Below are positions 45,011 to 54,047 of a DNA stretch of 64,000 nt, piece after piece. Positions within the stretch are counted from its first letter, which is position 1. Each line of letters begins with the position of its first letter. Both the position numbers and the translations under genes were made by a program. Source of the DNA: Pseudomonas sp. StFLB209 (GTDB taxonomy: Bacteria; Pseudomonadota; Gammaproteobacteria; Pseudomonadales; Pseudomonadaceae); the NCBI RefSeq assembly GCF_000829415.1, contig NZ_AP014637.1:5287001-5351000 (forward strand), read 5' to 3'. The notes below the pieces were generated by a model. It had not been told where the DNA came from. It saw nothing but the letters and a program-made list of their open reading frames with translations, and searched no databases.

Positions 45011-47443
45011 TCAGAAGTCATAGCTCAGGCGCGTGTACCAGAAGCCGCCATAAGGGTTGAACGGTGAGGCGTTGCCGAATTTCGGGAAGCCGTTGACGTC
45101 ACCGGCCGGGTAGCCGTTGTTGTCGGCACGCACGTCGAACAGGTTGTTGGCGCCCACGGCCACGCCCAGCTGGTCGGTGACCGCATAGGCGACTTCCAGG
45201 TCGGTGATCCACTTGGCGCCGAAGGTCGAGTCGAAGTTGGGGTTGGCATCGCGCACCGTGACCTTGTCGTAACGGGTTACGCCGAGGTTGATGTCGAAGC
45301 GGTCGATCTTCCACTGGCCGCTGAGAATCAGCTTGGTCTCCGGGTTGGCCACGGTCAGGTAACCCTGGGCAACCCGGTCGAACAACTCCAGCCCGCTGCC
45401 GGATAACGCAGCCGGCGTCGACTTGATGCTGTCCAGCTCGGTCTTGTTGTAGTTGAACGCCACGCCGTACTTGACGCTGCCAAAGCGCCCGTAATCGACC
45501 CGATAGTCGGTAACCAGATCCACGCCACGGGTGGTGGTGTCTGCGGCGTTGGTGAAGTACTTGACCCGGTAACCGGGCGTATAACCCAGTTGCTGCAGCA
45601 CCTGGTTAACCCCGCTGCCAAACAGAAAGCCGGTCAGCGCCACCCGGTCCTTGATCTCGATCTGGTAGGCATCGAGGGTCACGTTGGCTTGCGGCAATGG
45701 CTTCCAGGTCAGGCCCAGGCTGATGTTGCGCGACTTTTCCGGGTCGAAGTCTTCGGCGCCCAGGGCGCGAGCCAGCGGCGAGTCGACCCGTGCGGTCTTG
45801 GCTTCGACGAACTGCGCCACACCGTTGACCAAGGTGTACTGGTTAGAGGTCTGGGCATAGGTCGATTGCGACAGCGACGGCGCCCGAAAGCCATTGCTCA
45901 GCGTGCCGCGCAGGGCGAACTCCGGGGTGAAGTCGTAGCGCACCGAAACCTTGCCGCTGGCGGTGTTGCCCGAGCTGTCGTCATATTTTTCGAAGCGCCC
46001 GGCCAGGCCCAGGTACAGCTTGTCAGTGGGGTTGATGCCCAGGTCCAGGTAAGTGGCGTAGCTGTTGCGGCTGTTCTGCCCGGCGTCTTCCGGGGTCAGG
46101 GTGATCGCGCCTTGAGCGCCCACGGCGGCGGGCTGGCCGGCCAGCGGCCCGCTCGGGTAGACATAGCCACCGTTGATCCAGGCTTCGACATCTTCGGACT
46201 GGGTCTTGTAGCGCTCGTGACGATGCTCGGCACCCCACGACACTTGTAGCGGCTTGGCGAGCCCCACATCAAAGGCGCGGGTCAGGTCGAGGTTGCTGGT
46301 CCACTGATCGAAGGTGTTGGTGTAACTGTCGAAGCGGGTCGGGCTGCCGGGGCCCAGCGAGGCGTTAAGGCTCTCGTCCGAGCCGGCCAGCGACTTGGCG
46401 CGGCCAAAGGTCGAACTCAGGTCCCAGTTCCACTCGGCGAGCTGGCCCTTGGCACCGGCAGCGGCCTGAAAGTCGGTCTCGTCCAGGGTGTAGAACGGTG
46501 CGGTGCCGTCCGGGTAAATCTGCGGGATGATGTTGGTCGAGTTGGGCCGCCGGAAGTTCTGCCCGCCCCTGGCGTCGCGCTGGCTGTAGGTTGAGAACGA
46601 GTACAGGGTCAGGTCGTCATTGACTGGCAGTTCGGCGTTATAGCTGAGGTTGTAGCCCTTGATCTTCGGCAGACCGTTGCGCTGCGGCTGGCGGTCGGCG
46701 CCGGCCTCGCGTGCATCGCCGGGAAAGTAGAAGTTACCGGTCGCGTCCCTGGAGCGCACCGCCGTCTGTTGCGATTTGGCATCCACCGAGACGTTGAAAA
46801 AGCCATCGTTGGGCAAGGCAAAGCCGGAGTTGACCGCACTGCGAATCGTCCCGCCGTCGCCGCCTTCGTAGTATTCGCCATACTGGGTGCTGACCGAGCC
46901 GCCATGGTCGGTCTGCTTGAGGATGATGTTGATCACCCCCGCGATGGCATCGGAGCCGTACTGCGCCGAGGCACCGTCGCGCAGCACTTCCACATGGTCG
47001 ATGGCGCTGACCGGAATCAGGTCCAGGTCCACCGGGTTGGTGCCATAGGCGGCAGTGGAATCGAGGTTGATCACCGAGCTGTTGTGGCGCCGCTTGCCAT
47101 TGACCAGCACCAGCACGTTGGAACCGTTCAGGCCGCGCAGGCTATAAGGCCGGGCAATGCTGTCGTTGGAGCTACCCGACGGCCGCTGACTGAACGACGG
47201 CAAGGCCTTTTCCAGCGCGCCGCGCAAGCTGGCCTGGCCGGTTTTTTCCAGTTGCGCGCCACTGACCACGTCAATAGGCGCCGGGCTGCTGGTCACGGTG
47301 CGGGCTTCACTGCCGCGTGAGCCGGTGACCACCACGGTTTCCAGGCTTTCAACAGGTTCGGCGGCATGCACCGGCAACAGCGTGAAGCCAGCCAGCAGCA
47401 TCGGTGCCAGCGCCAGGGAGGGCTGAGGGAACGTCAGTTTCAT
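45011..47443 (-). CDS. TonB-dependent receptor with no Cys or Met in the mature protein
   Basis: 810 residues. Signal peptide (to about residue 27, VHAA), plug (ETVVVTGSRGSEARTVTSSPAPIDVVSG, then LRGLNGSNVLVLVNGKRRH and DHVEVLRDGASAQYGSDAIAGVINII) and a barrel ending YTRLSYDF. No STN domain. After Met15 in the signal peptide not one Met or Cys occurs, an extraordinary composition for a protein this large. That points to expression under sulfur limitation and to uptake of a sulfur source. The gene is 6 bp from the SsuA-like gene upstream and 15 bp from the monooxygenase gene downstream. Confidence 0.92.
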   Translation of the reverse strand: MKLTFPQPSLALAPMLLAGFTLLPVHAAEPVESLETVVVTGSRGSEARTVTSSPAPIDVVSGAQLEKTGQASLRGALEKALPSFSQRPSGSSNDSIARPYSLRGLNGSNVLVLVNGKRRHNSSVINLDSTAAYGTNPVDLDLIPVSAIDHVEVLRDGASAQYGSDAIAGVINIILKQTDHGGSVSTQYGEYYEGGDGGTIRSAVNSGFALPNDGFFNVSVDAKSQQTAVRSRDATGNFYFPGDAREAGADRQPQRNGLPKIKGYNLSYNAELPVNDDLTLYSFSTYSQRDARGGQNFRRPNSTNIIPQIYPDGTAPFYTLDETDFQAAAGAKGQLAEWNWDLSSTFGRAKSLAGSDESLNASLGPGSPTRFDSYTNTFDQWTSNLDLTRAFDVGLAKPLQVSWGAEHRHERYKTQSEDVEAWINGGYVYPSGPLAGQPAAVGAQGAITLTPEDAGQNSRNSYATYLDLGINPTDKLYLGLAGRFEKYDDSSGNTASGKVSVRYDFTPEFALRGTLSNGFRAPSLSQSTYAQTSNQYTLVNGVAQFVEAKTARVDSPLARALGAEDFDPEKSRNISLGLTWKPLPQANVTLDAYQIEIKDRVALTGFLFGSGVNQVLQQLGYTPGYRVKYFTNAADTTTRGVDLVTDYRVDYGRFGSVKYGVAFNYNKTELDSIKSTPAALSGSGLELFDRVAQGYLTVANPETKLILSGQWKIDRFDINLGVTRYDKVTVRDANPNFDSTFGAKWITDLEVAYAVTDQLGVAVGANNLFDVRADNNGYPAGDVNGFPKFGNASPFNPYGGFWYTRLSYDF

Positions 47444-47449
47444 AAGGGA

Positions 47450-48424
47450 TCAGGCTTCCAGAATGGTTTTAAAATCGTCGCGCCACAGCGGTCGTACATC
47501 GACGCGCTGGCGAATCAGGCGATGCTCGAAAAAGCTGTCAGCGACCTGCTGCGCCGAAACGATGGCCGGCTCGCTGATCGACTCCAGGCGGATCGGCGCA
47601 CCGCGCTCACGAAACTGGCGCAGGTACAGGTCGGCGCTGATACCGGTCAGTTCGGCACTGTGTTGTGCCCAAGCCTCGGGGTTGGCGGCAACCCAGGCCC
47701 AAGTCGCCCGCTCGCGGCGCAGAAAATCTGCGATCTGCGCCCGTTTGAGCGGGTCATCCAGGGTGGCGCGGCGGGCGGCAATCACCGTATTGCCCACAAA
47801 CGGGCTGGCGTTTTCCAGGCGCAGCGCCGGCACGCCGGCGTTGCTTTGTTCGGTGGCTTGCAGGGCACTGATACCACCGGCCACCAGCGCATCCAGGTGG
47901 CCGCTGCGAAAGGCAATCAGCGCCTCCTGCATCGGCATGGGCACCGGTTTGATGTCTTGCAGGGTCAAGCCGTGACGGCTGAGCAAGTCGAGCAGGTAAT
48001 ACTGGGTGTTGGTGCCGCGCACATAACCGACACTGCGGCCTTTGAGATCGGCCACCTGAGCGATACCGGTGTCGCCACCCACCACCAGCCCCAGGTCCTG
48101 GCGGGCGCCAGGCAGTACCGCGACCACCGCCAGCGGCACTTGGGCCAGCGCTGCAAAAATTGGCGGCACTTCACTCATTTGGGTGTAATCCAGACTGCCG
48201 CTGCGCAGCGCCTCAAGCACGATATTGCCCCCGGCAATGTCGACCCACTGCACCGGATACGGCGTGTCAGCCTGGCCGGCCAGCTCGATGAACGACGCCG
48301 CCGAGCCCTTATAGCGCCAGACCCGCAGCGGTTCCTGCGTAGCCGCCAGTGCCGGAGCCAGCAGCCCGGCGGCGCCCAGCGCGGCCGCGCCACGCAGCAG
48401 CTTGCGTCGTGTCAGGTCGGTCAT
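47450..48424 (-). CDS. SsuA/TauA-type aliphatic sulfonate-like substrate-binding protein
   Basis: About 324 residues with a twin-arginine-like signal (LTRRKLLRGAAALGAAGLLAPALA). The NMT1/SsuA-type fold is indicated by LRVWRYKGSAASFIELAGQA, GSLDYTQMSEVPPIFAALAQ and VADLKGRSVGYVRGTNTQYYLLDLLSRHGL. No Cys and four Met. The ATG at 48424 has GAGG nine bases upstream. There is no SsuB/SsuC partner here, so it may pair with a distant transporter or play a receptor-side role. Relatives bind sulfonates, taurine or nitrate. Confidence 0.83.
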   Translation of the reverse strand: MTDLTRRKLLRGAAALGAAGLLAPALAATQEPLRVWRYKGSAASFIELAGQADTPYPVQWVDIAGGNIVLEALRSGSLDYTQMSEVPPIFAALAQVPLAVVAVLPGARQDLGLVVGGDTGIAQVADLKGRSVGYVRGTNTQYYLLDLLSRHGLTLQDIKPVPMPMQEALIAFRSGHLDALVAGGISALQATEQSNAGVPALRLENASPFVGNTVIAARRATLDDPLKRAQIADFLRRERATWAWVAANPEAWAQHSAELTGISADLYLRQFRERGAPIRLESISEPAIVSAQQVADSFFEHRLIRQRVDVRPLWRDDFKTILEA

Positions 48425-48435
48425 GATCAACCGCC

Positions 48436-49266
48436 TCAGTCGAGCAAGTCAGGCTGTTGGGCGATGATCTCGTCCCACAGCGGCTGGAAGTTCAGCCACG
48501 AAAACAGCTCGTTGCGGGCGCGGCTTTGCGCAGTGACCGGGTCGGTTTGCGGCACCACCGGCACACCGGCAGCACGGGCCAGCAAATGCGAGCGCGCCAC
48601 GTCCTCGGCCAGAATGAAGCGCCAGGCAGCGCTCTCGACCGTCTCACCGACCGTCCAGACCCCGTGGTTCTGCCAGAACAGCAAGTTGTTGTTGGCAAAG
48701 CTGTCGACAAACGCTGCGGTCACTCGATCACGGTCGTTGTCGAGGCGGCCGTCGCCGCTGCGCAGCTCATGGCGGCGGAAGATCGCCTGATCGGCAACAA
48801 AGGCACCGGCTTCGGCAGTAATAGGCTCGAACAACTGGCCAAGCGCTGACCAGGTGCGGCCATAAAAGCCGTGCAAGTGGGCGATGCCGACCACCTCAGG
48901 GCGCGCATTCTGGATACCGTCGTGCAGCTCCAGCGCGCTGGTGTTAAGCAGGCCTTCGCCCTCCACCACCTGCCCCTCACGGTTGACCCGCAACAGGCTG
49001 GACACGCTGATTTGCGAGAACGGCACACCCAACGGGTTGATCCAGTAATGCTCCGGTTCGATCGGGTCGCGGGCAGTGAAATGCCCGGCCAGCCCGACTT
49101 CGAACCCGTAGCGGGCAAACAATCGATAAGACGCCGCCAGACGCTGCTTGCGGTGCAGGCGCTCCTGCTGCAGGTCGTCGTGGTGCGGCACCGCCTCAAG
49201 GTTCAAGCGGTTATTGCCATGGGGCAGGCTCAGCAAGCTGTTGGAATAAGGTTGTCTCTGGCTCAT
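48436..49266 (-). CDS. Class II aldolase/adducin-family protein, free of Cys and internal Met
   Basis: 276 residues. The metal-site histidines are in LAGHFTARDP and HLHGFYGRTW, with a further His in FWQNHGVWTVG, as in fuculose-phosphate-aldolase-type enzymes. The only sulfur amino acid is the initiator Met. It is the first gene of the minus-strand cluster, so its promoter must lie in the 584-bp gap shared with the divergent binding-protein gene. Role in the pathway unknown: it could cleave a carbon backbone after the monooxygenase step. Confidence 0.87.
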   Translation of the reverse strand: MSQRQPYSNSLLSLPHGNNRLNLEAVPHHDDLQQERLHRKQRLAASYRLFARYGFEVGLAGHFTARDPIEPEHYWINPLGVPFSQISVSSLLRVNREGQVVEGEGLLNTSALELHDGIQNARPEVVGIAHLHGFYGRTWSALGQLFEPITAEAGAFVADQAIFRRHELRSGDGRLDNDRDRVTAAFVDSFANNNLLFWQNHGVWTVGETVESAAWRFILAEDVARSHLLARAAGVPVVPQTDPVTAQSRARNELFSWLNFQPLWDEIIAQQPDLLD

Positions 49267-49850
49267 GCCGGTTACTCGTGCTGGCGCTCGGCTTGGCGAG
49301 CTTTATTCAGAGCGAACACAGGCGCAAAGCGCCGTGCAGGGCTCAGATTCGGGTTCGGACTCGGGGTCGATAAGGAGGATCTACGTCTGGGGCGACGGAT
49401 CGGCAGGCGGTGTCAGGTGCTCATGTACAGGAACCCTCGCATGGAATCGATATGGCTACAGCTCTCCTCCACCGTGCGAGGGGTCGGGTCGAGCGCGATC
49501 TTGTTGGGCCGGAATGTCAAAACCGGCCTGGTGACCAGAGTGCGTGGCGATCCTGCCACGCGGCAAACGCACATCCATACTGTGGCCGAGGATGCAGGGG
49601 AGCGTCATGAACGGCCATGGCTAGAACATAAACGCAGGTTGGTTGATCTGTAAAATTCCTTAATCGCATAACCTAATATTAATATTTGTTATTTATCGTT
49701 AATTTATTTATCTAAAAATCGCATAAGAAAGCACATTCGCCCGGCAGCGCTTCGAAACTATCGTTATTCAATATCGATATTTAAAAAATATTTTTAATAC
49801 CTATAAGATCCATGCATCGAATGCCACCACTGCCGAACACCGGAGCATGC
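49267..49850. promoter_or_regulatory. Divergent control region with repeated AATCGCATAA and AT palindromes
   Basis: 584 bp between two divergent, sulfur-poor genes. The left 380 bp is GC-rich with no convincing gene. The right part is very AT-rich for this genome and has a direct repeat of AATCGCATAA (49662-49671 and 49717-49726), the palindrome AATATTAATATT (49675-49686) and AATATCGATATT (49770-49781). These are candidate activator sites for both directions; a CysB-type or other sulfur regulator is the obvious suspect, but I cannot match a known consensus by eye. Confidence 0.45.
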
Positions 49851-50891
49851 ATGAACAAATCCACCCGCTTTCCTCGCCTCAGCCGCCTGGCCACCACACT
49901 GGGCCTGTGCACCAGCCTGCTGGCCGGCGCAGCCATGGTGCCTGCCACCGCCCAGGCTGAAGGCGAGATTCGCATCGCCGAACAGTTCGGCATCGTCTAC
50001 CTGCTGCTCAACGTGGTGCGTGACCAGAACCTGATCGAGAAACACGGCAAGGCCGACGGCCTGGAGATCAAGGTCGACTGGACCCAGTTGTCTGGCGGCT
50101 CGGCGGTCAACGACGCGCTGCTGTCTGGCTCGATCGACATTGCCGGTGCCGGTGTCGGCCCGCTGCTGACCATCTGGGACCGCACCAAGGACCGCCAGAA
50201 CGTCAAGGCCGTGGCCTCGCTGGGCAACTTCCCGTACTACCTGCTCAGCAGCAACCCCAACGTGAAGACCATCGCGGACTTCACTGAAAAAGACCGCATC
50301 GCCGTACCGGCAGTCGGCGTCTCGGTGCAGTCGCGTTACCTGCAGTACGCCGCTGCGCAGCTGTGGGGCGACAAGGAATTCAACCGCCTGGACAAATACA
50401 CCGTCAGCCTGCCGCACCCGGACGCCACAGCCAGCCTGATTGCCGGCGGCACCGAACTGAACGGCCACTTCTCCAACCCGCCGTTCCAGGATCAGGCACT
50501 GGCGAAAAACAAAGACGTGCACGTGGTGCTCGACACCTACAAACTGCTCGGCCCCAACTCGCCGACCGTGCTGTTCGCCACCGAAAAATTCCGCGCCGAG
50601 AACCCCAAGACCTACAAGGCGTTCATCGAAGCACTGGGTGAGGCCGAGGCCTACATCAAGAAAGACATCAGCGGCGCCGCCGACACCTACATCCGGGTCA
50701 GCAAGGCCAAGATCGACAAGGCCGAACTGCTGAAGATCATCGACAAACCCGAGTTCCAGTTCACCACCACCCCGAAGAACACCTACCCGCTGGCTGAATT
50801 CCTGTTCCGCGTGGGCGCGATCAAGAACAAACCGGCCTCATGGCAGGACTACTTCTTCCAGGACTCGTTCAAGCCGTTGCAGGGCAGTTGA
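49851..50891 (+). CDS. SsuA/NrtA-type ABC substrate-binding protein with sulfur-free mature chain
   Basis: 346 residues. The ATG at 49851 has GGAG six bases upstream and gives a signal peptide ending near ATAQAEG. NMT1-type fold: IRIAEQFGIVYLLLNVVRDQNLIEKHG, SGSIDIAGAGVGPLLTIWDR and AVPAVGVSVQSRYLQYAAAQLW. From residue 30 onward there is no Met and no Cys, as in other sulfate-starvation-induced periplasmic proteins. The gene is alone on its strand and followed by a strong terminator, so its transporter is elsewhere or it shares the minus-strand cluster's partners. Confidence 0.9.
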   Translation: MNKSTRFPRLSRLATTLGLCTSLLAGAAMVPATAQAEGEIRIAEQFGIVYLLLNVVRDQNLIEKHGKADGLEIKVDWTQLSGGSAVNDALLSGSIDIAGAGVGPLLTIWDRTKDRQNVKAVASLGNFPYYLLSSNPNVKTIADFTEKDRIAVPAVGVSVQSRYLQYAAAQLWGDKEFNRLDKYTVSLPHPDATASLIAGGTELNGHFSNPPFQDQALAKNKDVHVVLDTYKLLGPNSPTVLFATEKFRAENPKTYKAFIEALGEAEAYIKKDISGAADTYIRVSKAKIDKAELLKIIDKPEFQFTTTPKNTYPLAEFLFRVGAIKNKPASWQDYFFQDSFKPLQGS

Positions 50892-50910
50892 TGGCGGGTT
50901 AGCGATAGAA

Positions 50911-50946
50911 AAAGCGCAGCCTGTGGTGAGCAGGCTGCGCTTTTTT
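50911..50946 (+). terminator. Intrinsic terminator after the binding-protein gene
   Basis: AAAGCGCAGCCTG and its complement enclose a 7-base loop, followed by TTTTTT. It starts 19 bp past the stop codon. The A-rich left side would let it work for the converging SGNH hydrolase transcript too. Confidence 0.9.
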
Positions 50947-50978
50947 ATATTTGCTCGATATAGCCCACGATCTACAGT

Positions 50979-52298
50979 TTATTTCGCTCCAGGGTTTAGA
51001 AGCATTTCAAGATCTATCGCCTTTCCCATCGCCTGATAACCTGCTCTGTTCGGATGGACTCCGTCGCCCGGGCCGCCGATCGTGCTGTCTGGCACGAATT
51101 GCTTTTGCAATTTTCCCGAGGCGGGATCGCGGGTAGCCAGGTCAAAATCAACATAGCCGTCGAATAACTGACTCGACCGGATAAAGTCATTTAACGCTTT
51201 GCGTTTATTGTCTTGCTCGAGACTTCCATGGGCAGCGCTGGTACTGCCGTAAGCCGTCGTTAGGGTTGCACCGATGATACGAACACCGCTTACACACTCA
51301 CGCAATTTTGCAATCGCGCCCGTCATTCCCTGGATGACGTCATCTAGCGAGGCCCTGCCGTTCTCGCTAAAGTCATTTATACCTTGCATCCAGATCACCG
51401 TCGAAACGCCAGACAGCTTGACAATGTCCGTGTCAATTCGTGATACAGCGGCCGGTCCGCCCCGAAAGGCCTGCTGCGCAGTATAGACACTTGGGCCAAT
51501 GATCTGATTGCCACCCATCCCAAGGTTTACAACCGAAAATTTATCGCCGTAGGCGGCATGTAAGCGCTGGTTCAGAACATCCGGCCAGCGATCATCACCA
51601 TTTAACGTTGACCCCACACCGTCGGTGATTGAGTCACCCAATGCGACGACAACTTGTGCATCGCCAGGCATACGCATATCCACAACATCAAGAAAGTAAG
51701 TGGATATCGTGCTGTAAGGCAGCTCCAGCCCGGCGTCATCATTCGCAGACGCAACGGTGTTGGGGTTGCTTAGATAGGAAGTGCTCAGCGACTTGGCATG
51801 CCATGTCATCGGCCCACTCGAACCTACGACAGCGAAACTGACGGCTATTTTCCTTCCCTCCAGCAGAGGGAATGCCTGTTTATGAATCGGCAGCTCAACA
51901 GCATCGCTCCAGACAGACTCCCCGGCGGGAATGATCACTTTACTTTGGCCCGCGAACAAAACCGGTCGACTGCTGCCTGCCACGATTGAAGACCCGTAAG
52001 CATGCAAGCCGACAGAGACTCCCTCAAACACCACCGACTGTGTACCAAATGAGTTTGATAGTCGAATACGGGCATGTGAGCCCCAGCGACTGGGCCGAAC
52101 GATGAGGCGGAAACTCTGGTTGTTCGCCCCGCTCGCCTCATCTGGAAACGCATACTGTAAATCAGGCTGAGCGGCAGGATTTCCAACCGGATAAGGGCCC
52201 TGCTCGGCTGCCGCCCATACGGAAATCCATTTGCTGTCAGGTTCCGGACTTGAGTGAGCGCCAGGGCTCAACATATTGCTTGGTAAGATCATGGCCAT
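50979..52298 (-). CDS. SGNH/GDSL-family hydrolase
   Basis: 439 residues. The N-terminal beta-rich domain (FRLIVRPSRWGSHARIRLSNSFG) is that seen in GDSL-family lipase-like proteins acting on carbohydrates or lipids. The SGNH domain (about 200-430) has block I VVVALGDSITDGVG, block II NLGMGGNQI, block III MQGINDF and block V GDGVHPNRAGYQ, so the Ser, Gly, Asn and Asp/His residues are present. ATG at 52298 or 52292: AAGG suits the latter. No signal peptide from either start; an in-frame stretch upstream encodes a hydrophobic segment but has no usual start codon. Codon use is less GC-biased than in the neighbours to the left. Confidence 0.85.
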   Translation of the reverse strand: MAMILPSNMLSPGAHSSPEPDSKWISVWAAAEQGPYPVGNPAAQPDLQYAFPDEASGANNQSFRLIVRPSRWGSHARIRLSNSFGTQSVVFEGVSVGLHAYGSSIVAGSSRPVLFAGQSKVIIPAGESVWSDAVELPIHKQAFPLLEGRKIAVSFAVVGSSGPMTWHAKSLSTSYLSNPNTVASANDDAGLELPYSTISTYFLDVVDMRMPGDAQVVVALGDSITDGVGSTLNGDDRWPDVLNQRLHAAYGDKFSVVNLGMGGNQIIGPSVYTAQQAFRGGPAAVSRIDTDIVKLSGVSTVIWMQGINDFSENGRASLDDVIQGMTGAIAKLRECVSGVRIIGATLTTAYGSTSAAHGSLEQDNKRKALNDFIRSSQLFDGYVDFDLATRDPASGKLQKQFVPDSTIGGPGDGVHPNRAGYQAMGKAIDLEMLLNPGAK

Positions 52299-52390
52299 CC
52301 TTGTTATGTTTATTCGGCGTATATCATTGACCTGGTTTTTCGAGCAGACCGAGGCCGCGATGAGCGAGCCCGCAACACAGGTTTTTACTG

Positions 52391-52861
52391 TTAGTTTGCC
52401 TGCCCACCTTGCAGATAAGGCCCCAGATCCTCGCCAGCCTGCTCTTCAAGCAAGCCAACCGTAACCGCTATCCCCGCCTGCTGAAGAATCGCGATACCCG
52501 CGCCAGCATTACGCGGGTCAGGGTCCAGCATCGCGACATGCACCCGCTTGATTCCCGAACTGACCAGAGCCAGCGCACAGGAAGGCGTACGCCCCGCAAA
52601 CGAGCAGGGTTCCAGCGTCACATAGGCCATCAGCTCATCGAGGTCTGGCGCCAACCGGGACAGCGCCATTGCCTCCGCATGATGCTGCCCCGGCGGTTGC
52701 GTGTAGCCGCTGGCGACAACAACGCCATGGCGCACGATGACGCAACCCACTGGCGGGTTCGGCTGGCAGCCCGGCAATGCGCGCCGACCCTGCTCCAGTG
52801 CCTGGCTCATGAACAGGCTGTCTGATTCCGAGAATATAGAGTGCTCAGCGGTTAGCGACAT
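52391..52861 (-). CDS. RibD-type cytidine/deoxycytidylate deaminase domain protein
   Basis: 156 residues, equal to the deaminase half of RibD without the reductase half. Zinc-site motifs are HHAEAMAL and EPCSFAGRTPSCALALV, with GCQPNPPVGCVIVRHG before. As a stand-alone protein it may act in riboflavin/pyrimidine-like metabolism, or on another heterocycle. It ends 92 bp before the SGNH hydrolase start and may be co-transcribed with it. Confidence 0.85.
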   Translation of the reverse strand: MSLTAEHSIFSESDSLFMSQALEQGRRALPGCQPNPPVGCVIVRHGVVVASGYTQPPGQHHAEAMALSRLAPDLDELMAYVTLEPCSFAGRTPSCALALVSSGIKRVHVAMLDPDPRNAGAGIAILQQAGIAVTVGLLEEQAGEDLGPYLQGGQAN

Positions 52862-52917
52862 GGCTGAATCCTTGTGTTGCGGGATTGGATTGAGGAATGA
52901 AACAACTGCGCTCAGGA

Positions 52918-53865
52918 TCAGGATTTAATCCGGCCGCGAATCGCGATATCCAGACACCGCCAGACGATAAAGCCAATCAGCAGCACCTCACCAATACCGA
53001 ACAGCAGGTTGAATAAAAAAGACCAGGGCTGCTCGAACAGGTAATAGATGATCGGGCGGGATCGAAAGCCGCTGACACTGAGCCTACCGGTAAAAAACGC
53101 AGGCACCAGATTCATCACGCGGGTCAGTTCCAGCACCGCCATGAAGGCGGCCACCAGGGTGAGTACAACACGTGCCGGAACCCCTATTGCCCCGGCCAAC
53201 TCCGTTGACTGTTCAGGCTTATCGCCTTTGCGCTGTTTTACATTTTTTGCAGCCATCTTGCTTGCCGTTGCCGGCGCAGTTATCGCAGTTGTAGCCGCTC
53301 CGCAGACCGGCTCAACAACCTCCGTGGGCACGGCCACCTGCAGATAATCGGCAAGTTCATGCAGCCACACATCAGTGCGCTTGCTGCCCGGCACTACCGG
53401 AACATTCTGGCTGGTCAAACGCTGCTCAACGCCATCGCGCATCACCAGCCACAGCTGGGTATCGCGGACCTTGGCGCCTTTGCTGCGGCGCAGTTCCAGC
53501 TGTTTGGGGGATTTGACACTGAACACCGCCTGCACACGTTCGCGGCGTCCAAACAGGTTTCGGGTAATGCGCTGAACTTCACCCTTGACTCGCGAAAACA
53601 CAAAGGTCTCACGGGCAGCGGTGTAGACCAGCATCAACAGCGCAAGGGCGGGAATCAACAGCATCAGGACGCCGAACATCAGCGCATGCAGCGGATGCAT
53701 ATCTGCCAGCGTCGAGCTTTCATCGGTGACCGCGAACACGACACCCGCAATCGGCAGGCTCAAGGCAATGGCGCACACCAATAGCACGACAGCGACCTGC
53801 ACCTGATTGCGAGAGTGGATGTGCAGATCATCCTGCGCAGAGCGTTCGAACCGGTAGCCAATCAA
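52918..53865 (-). CDS. Multi-pass membrane protein, unknown
   Basis: 315 residues with two N-terminal helices (about 26-48 and 60-82), a cytoplasmic domain containing a beta-rich stretch (FVFSRVKGEVQRITRNLFGRR, then QLWLVMRDGVEQRLTSQNVPVV), an Ala/Thr-rich linker and two C-terminal helices (about 230-255 and 275-305). I recognise no family. Probably its own transcription unit, 56 bp from the deaminase gene. Confidence 0.7.
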   Translation of the reverse strand: MIGYRFERSAQDDLHIHSRNQVQVAVVLLVCAIALSLPIAGVVFAVTDESSTLADMHPLHALMFGVLMLLIPALALLMLVYTAARETFVFSRVKGEVQRITRNLFGRRERVQAVFSVKSPKQLELRRSKGAKVRDTQLWLVMRDGVEQRLTSQNVPVVPGSKRTDVWLHELADYLQVAVPTEVVEPVCGAATTAITAPATASKMAAKNVKQRKGDKPEQSTELAGAIGVPARVVLTLVAAFMAVLELTRVMNLVPAFFTGRLSVSGFRSRPIIYYLFEQPWSFLFNLLFGIGEVLLIGFIVWRCLDIAIRGRIKS

Positions 53866-53885
53866 TATGCGCTACTCCTGGGTAA

Positions 53886-54047
53886 TTTCGCCGACTTGAC
53901 CAAGCAGTTGCATCGGCGCTGGGCAGTTTACTGGGTATCGATGACCAGAAAGATTGGGTTAAAGCGATCATCGGTGCGCGTAGGTTTGTGGCCGATTCTG
54001 TTGAAAAAATCGGCTTCGGTTTCTATGGCAGAAAAGTACGCGTCTGA
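53886..54047 (+). pseudogene. C-terminal gene fragment without a start codon
   Basis: A 53-codon open stretch between a TAA and a TGA, with no ATG or well-placed GTG/TTG. The translation (LDQAVASALGSLLGIDDQ, then DWVKAIIGARRFVADSVEK and FGFYGRKVRV) looks like real protein rather than noise, with regular amphipathic helices. It probably is the tail of a gene cut off when the accessory block to the right arrived. Family unknown. Confidence 0.3.

Noticed and set aside
49265..49653. Open frames of 66-89 codons in the control region upstream of the aldolase gene
   Set aside because: Low-complexity Ser/Gly/Asp product, no ribosome binding site, and the region is better explained as a promoter region.
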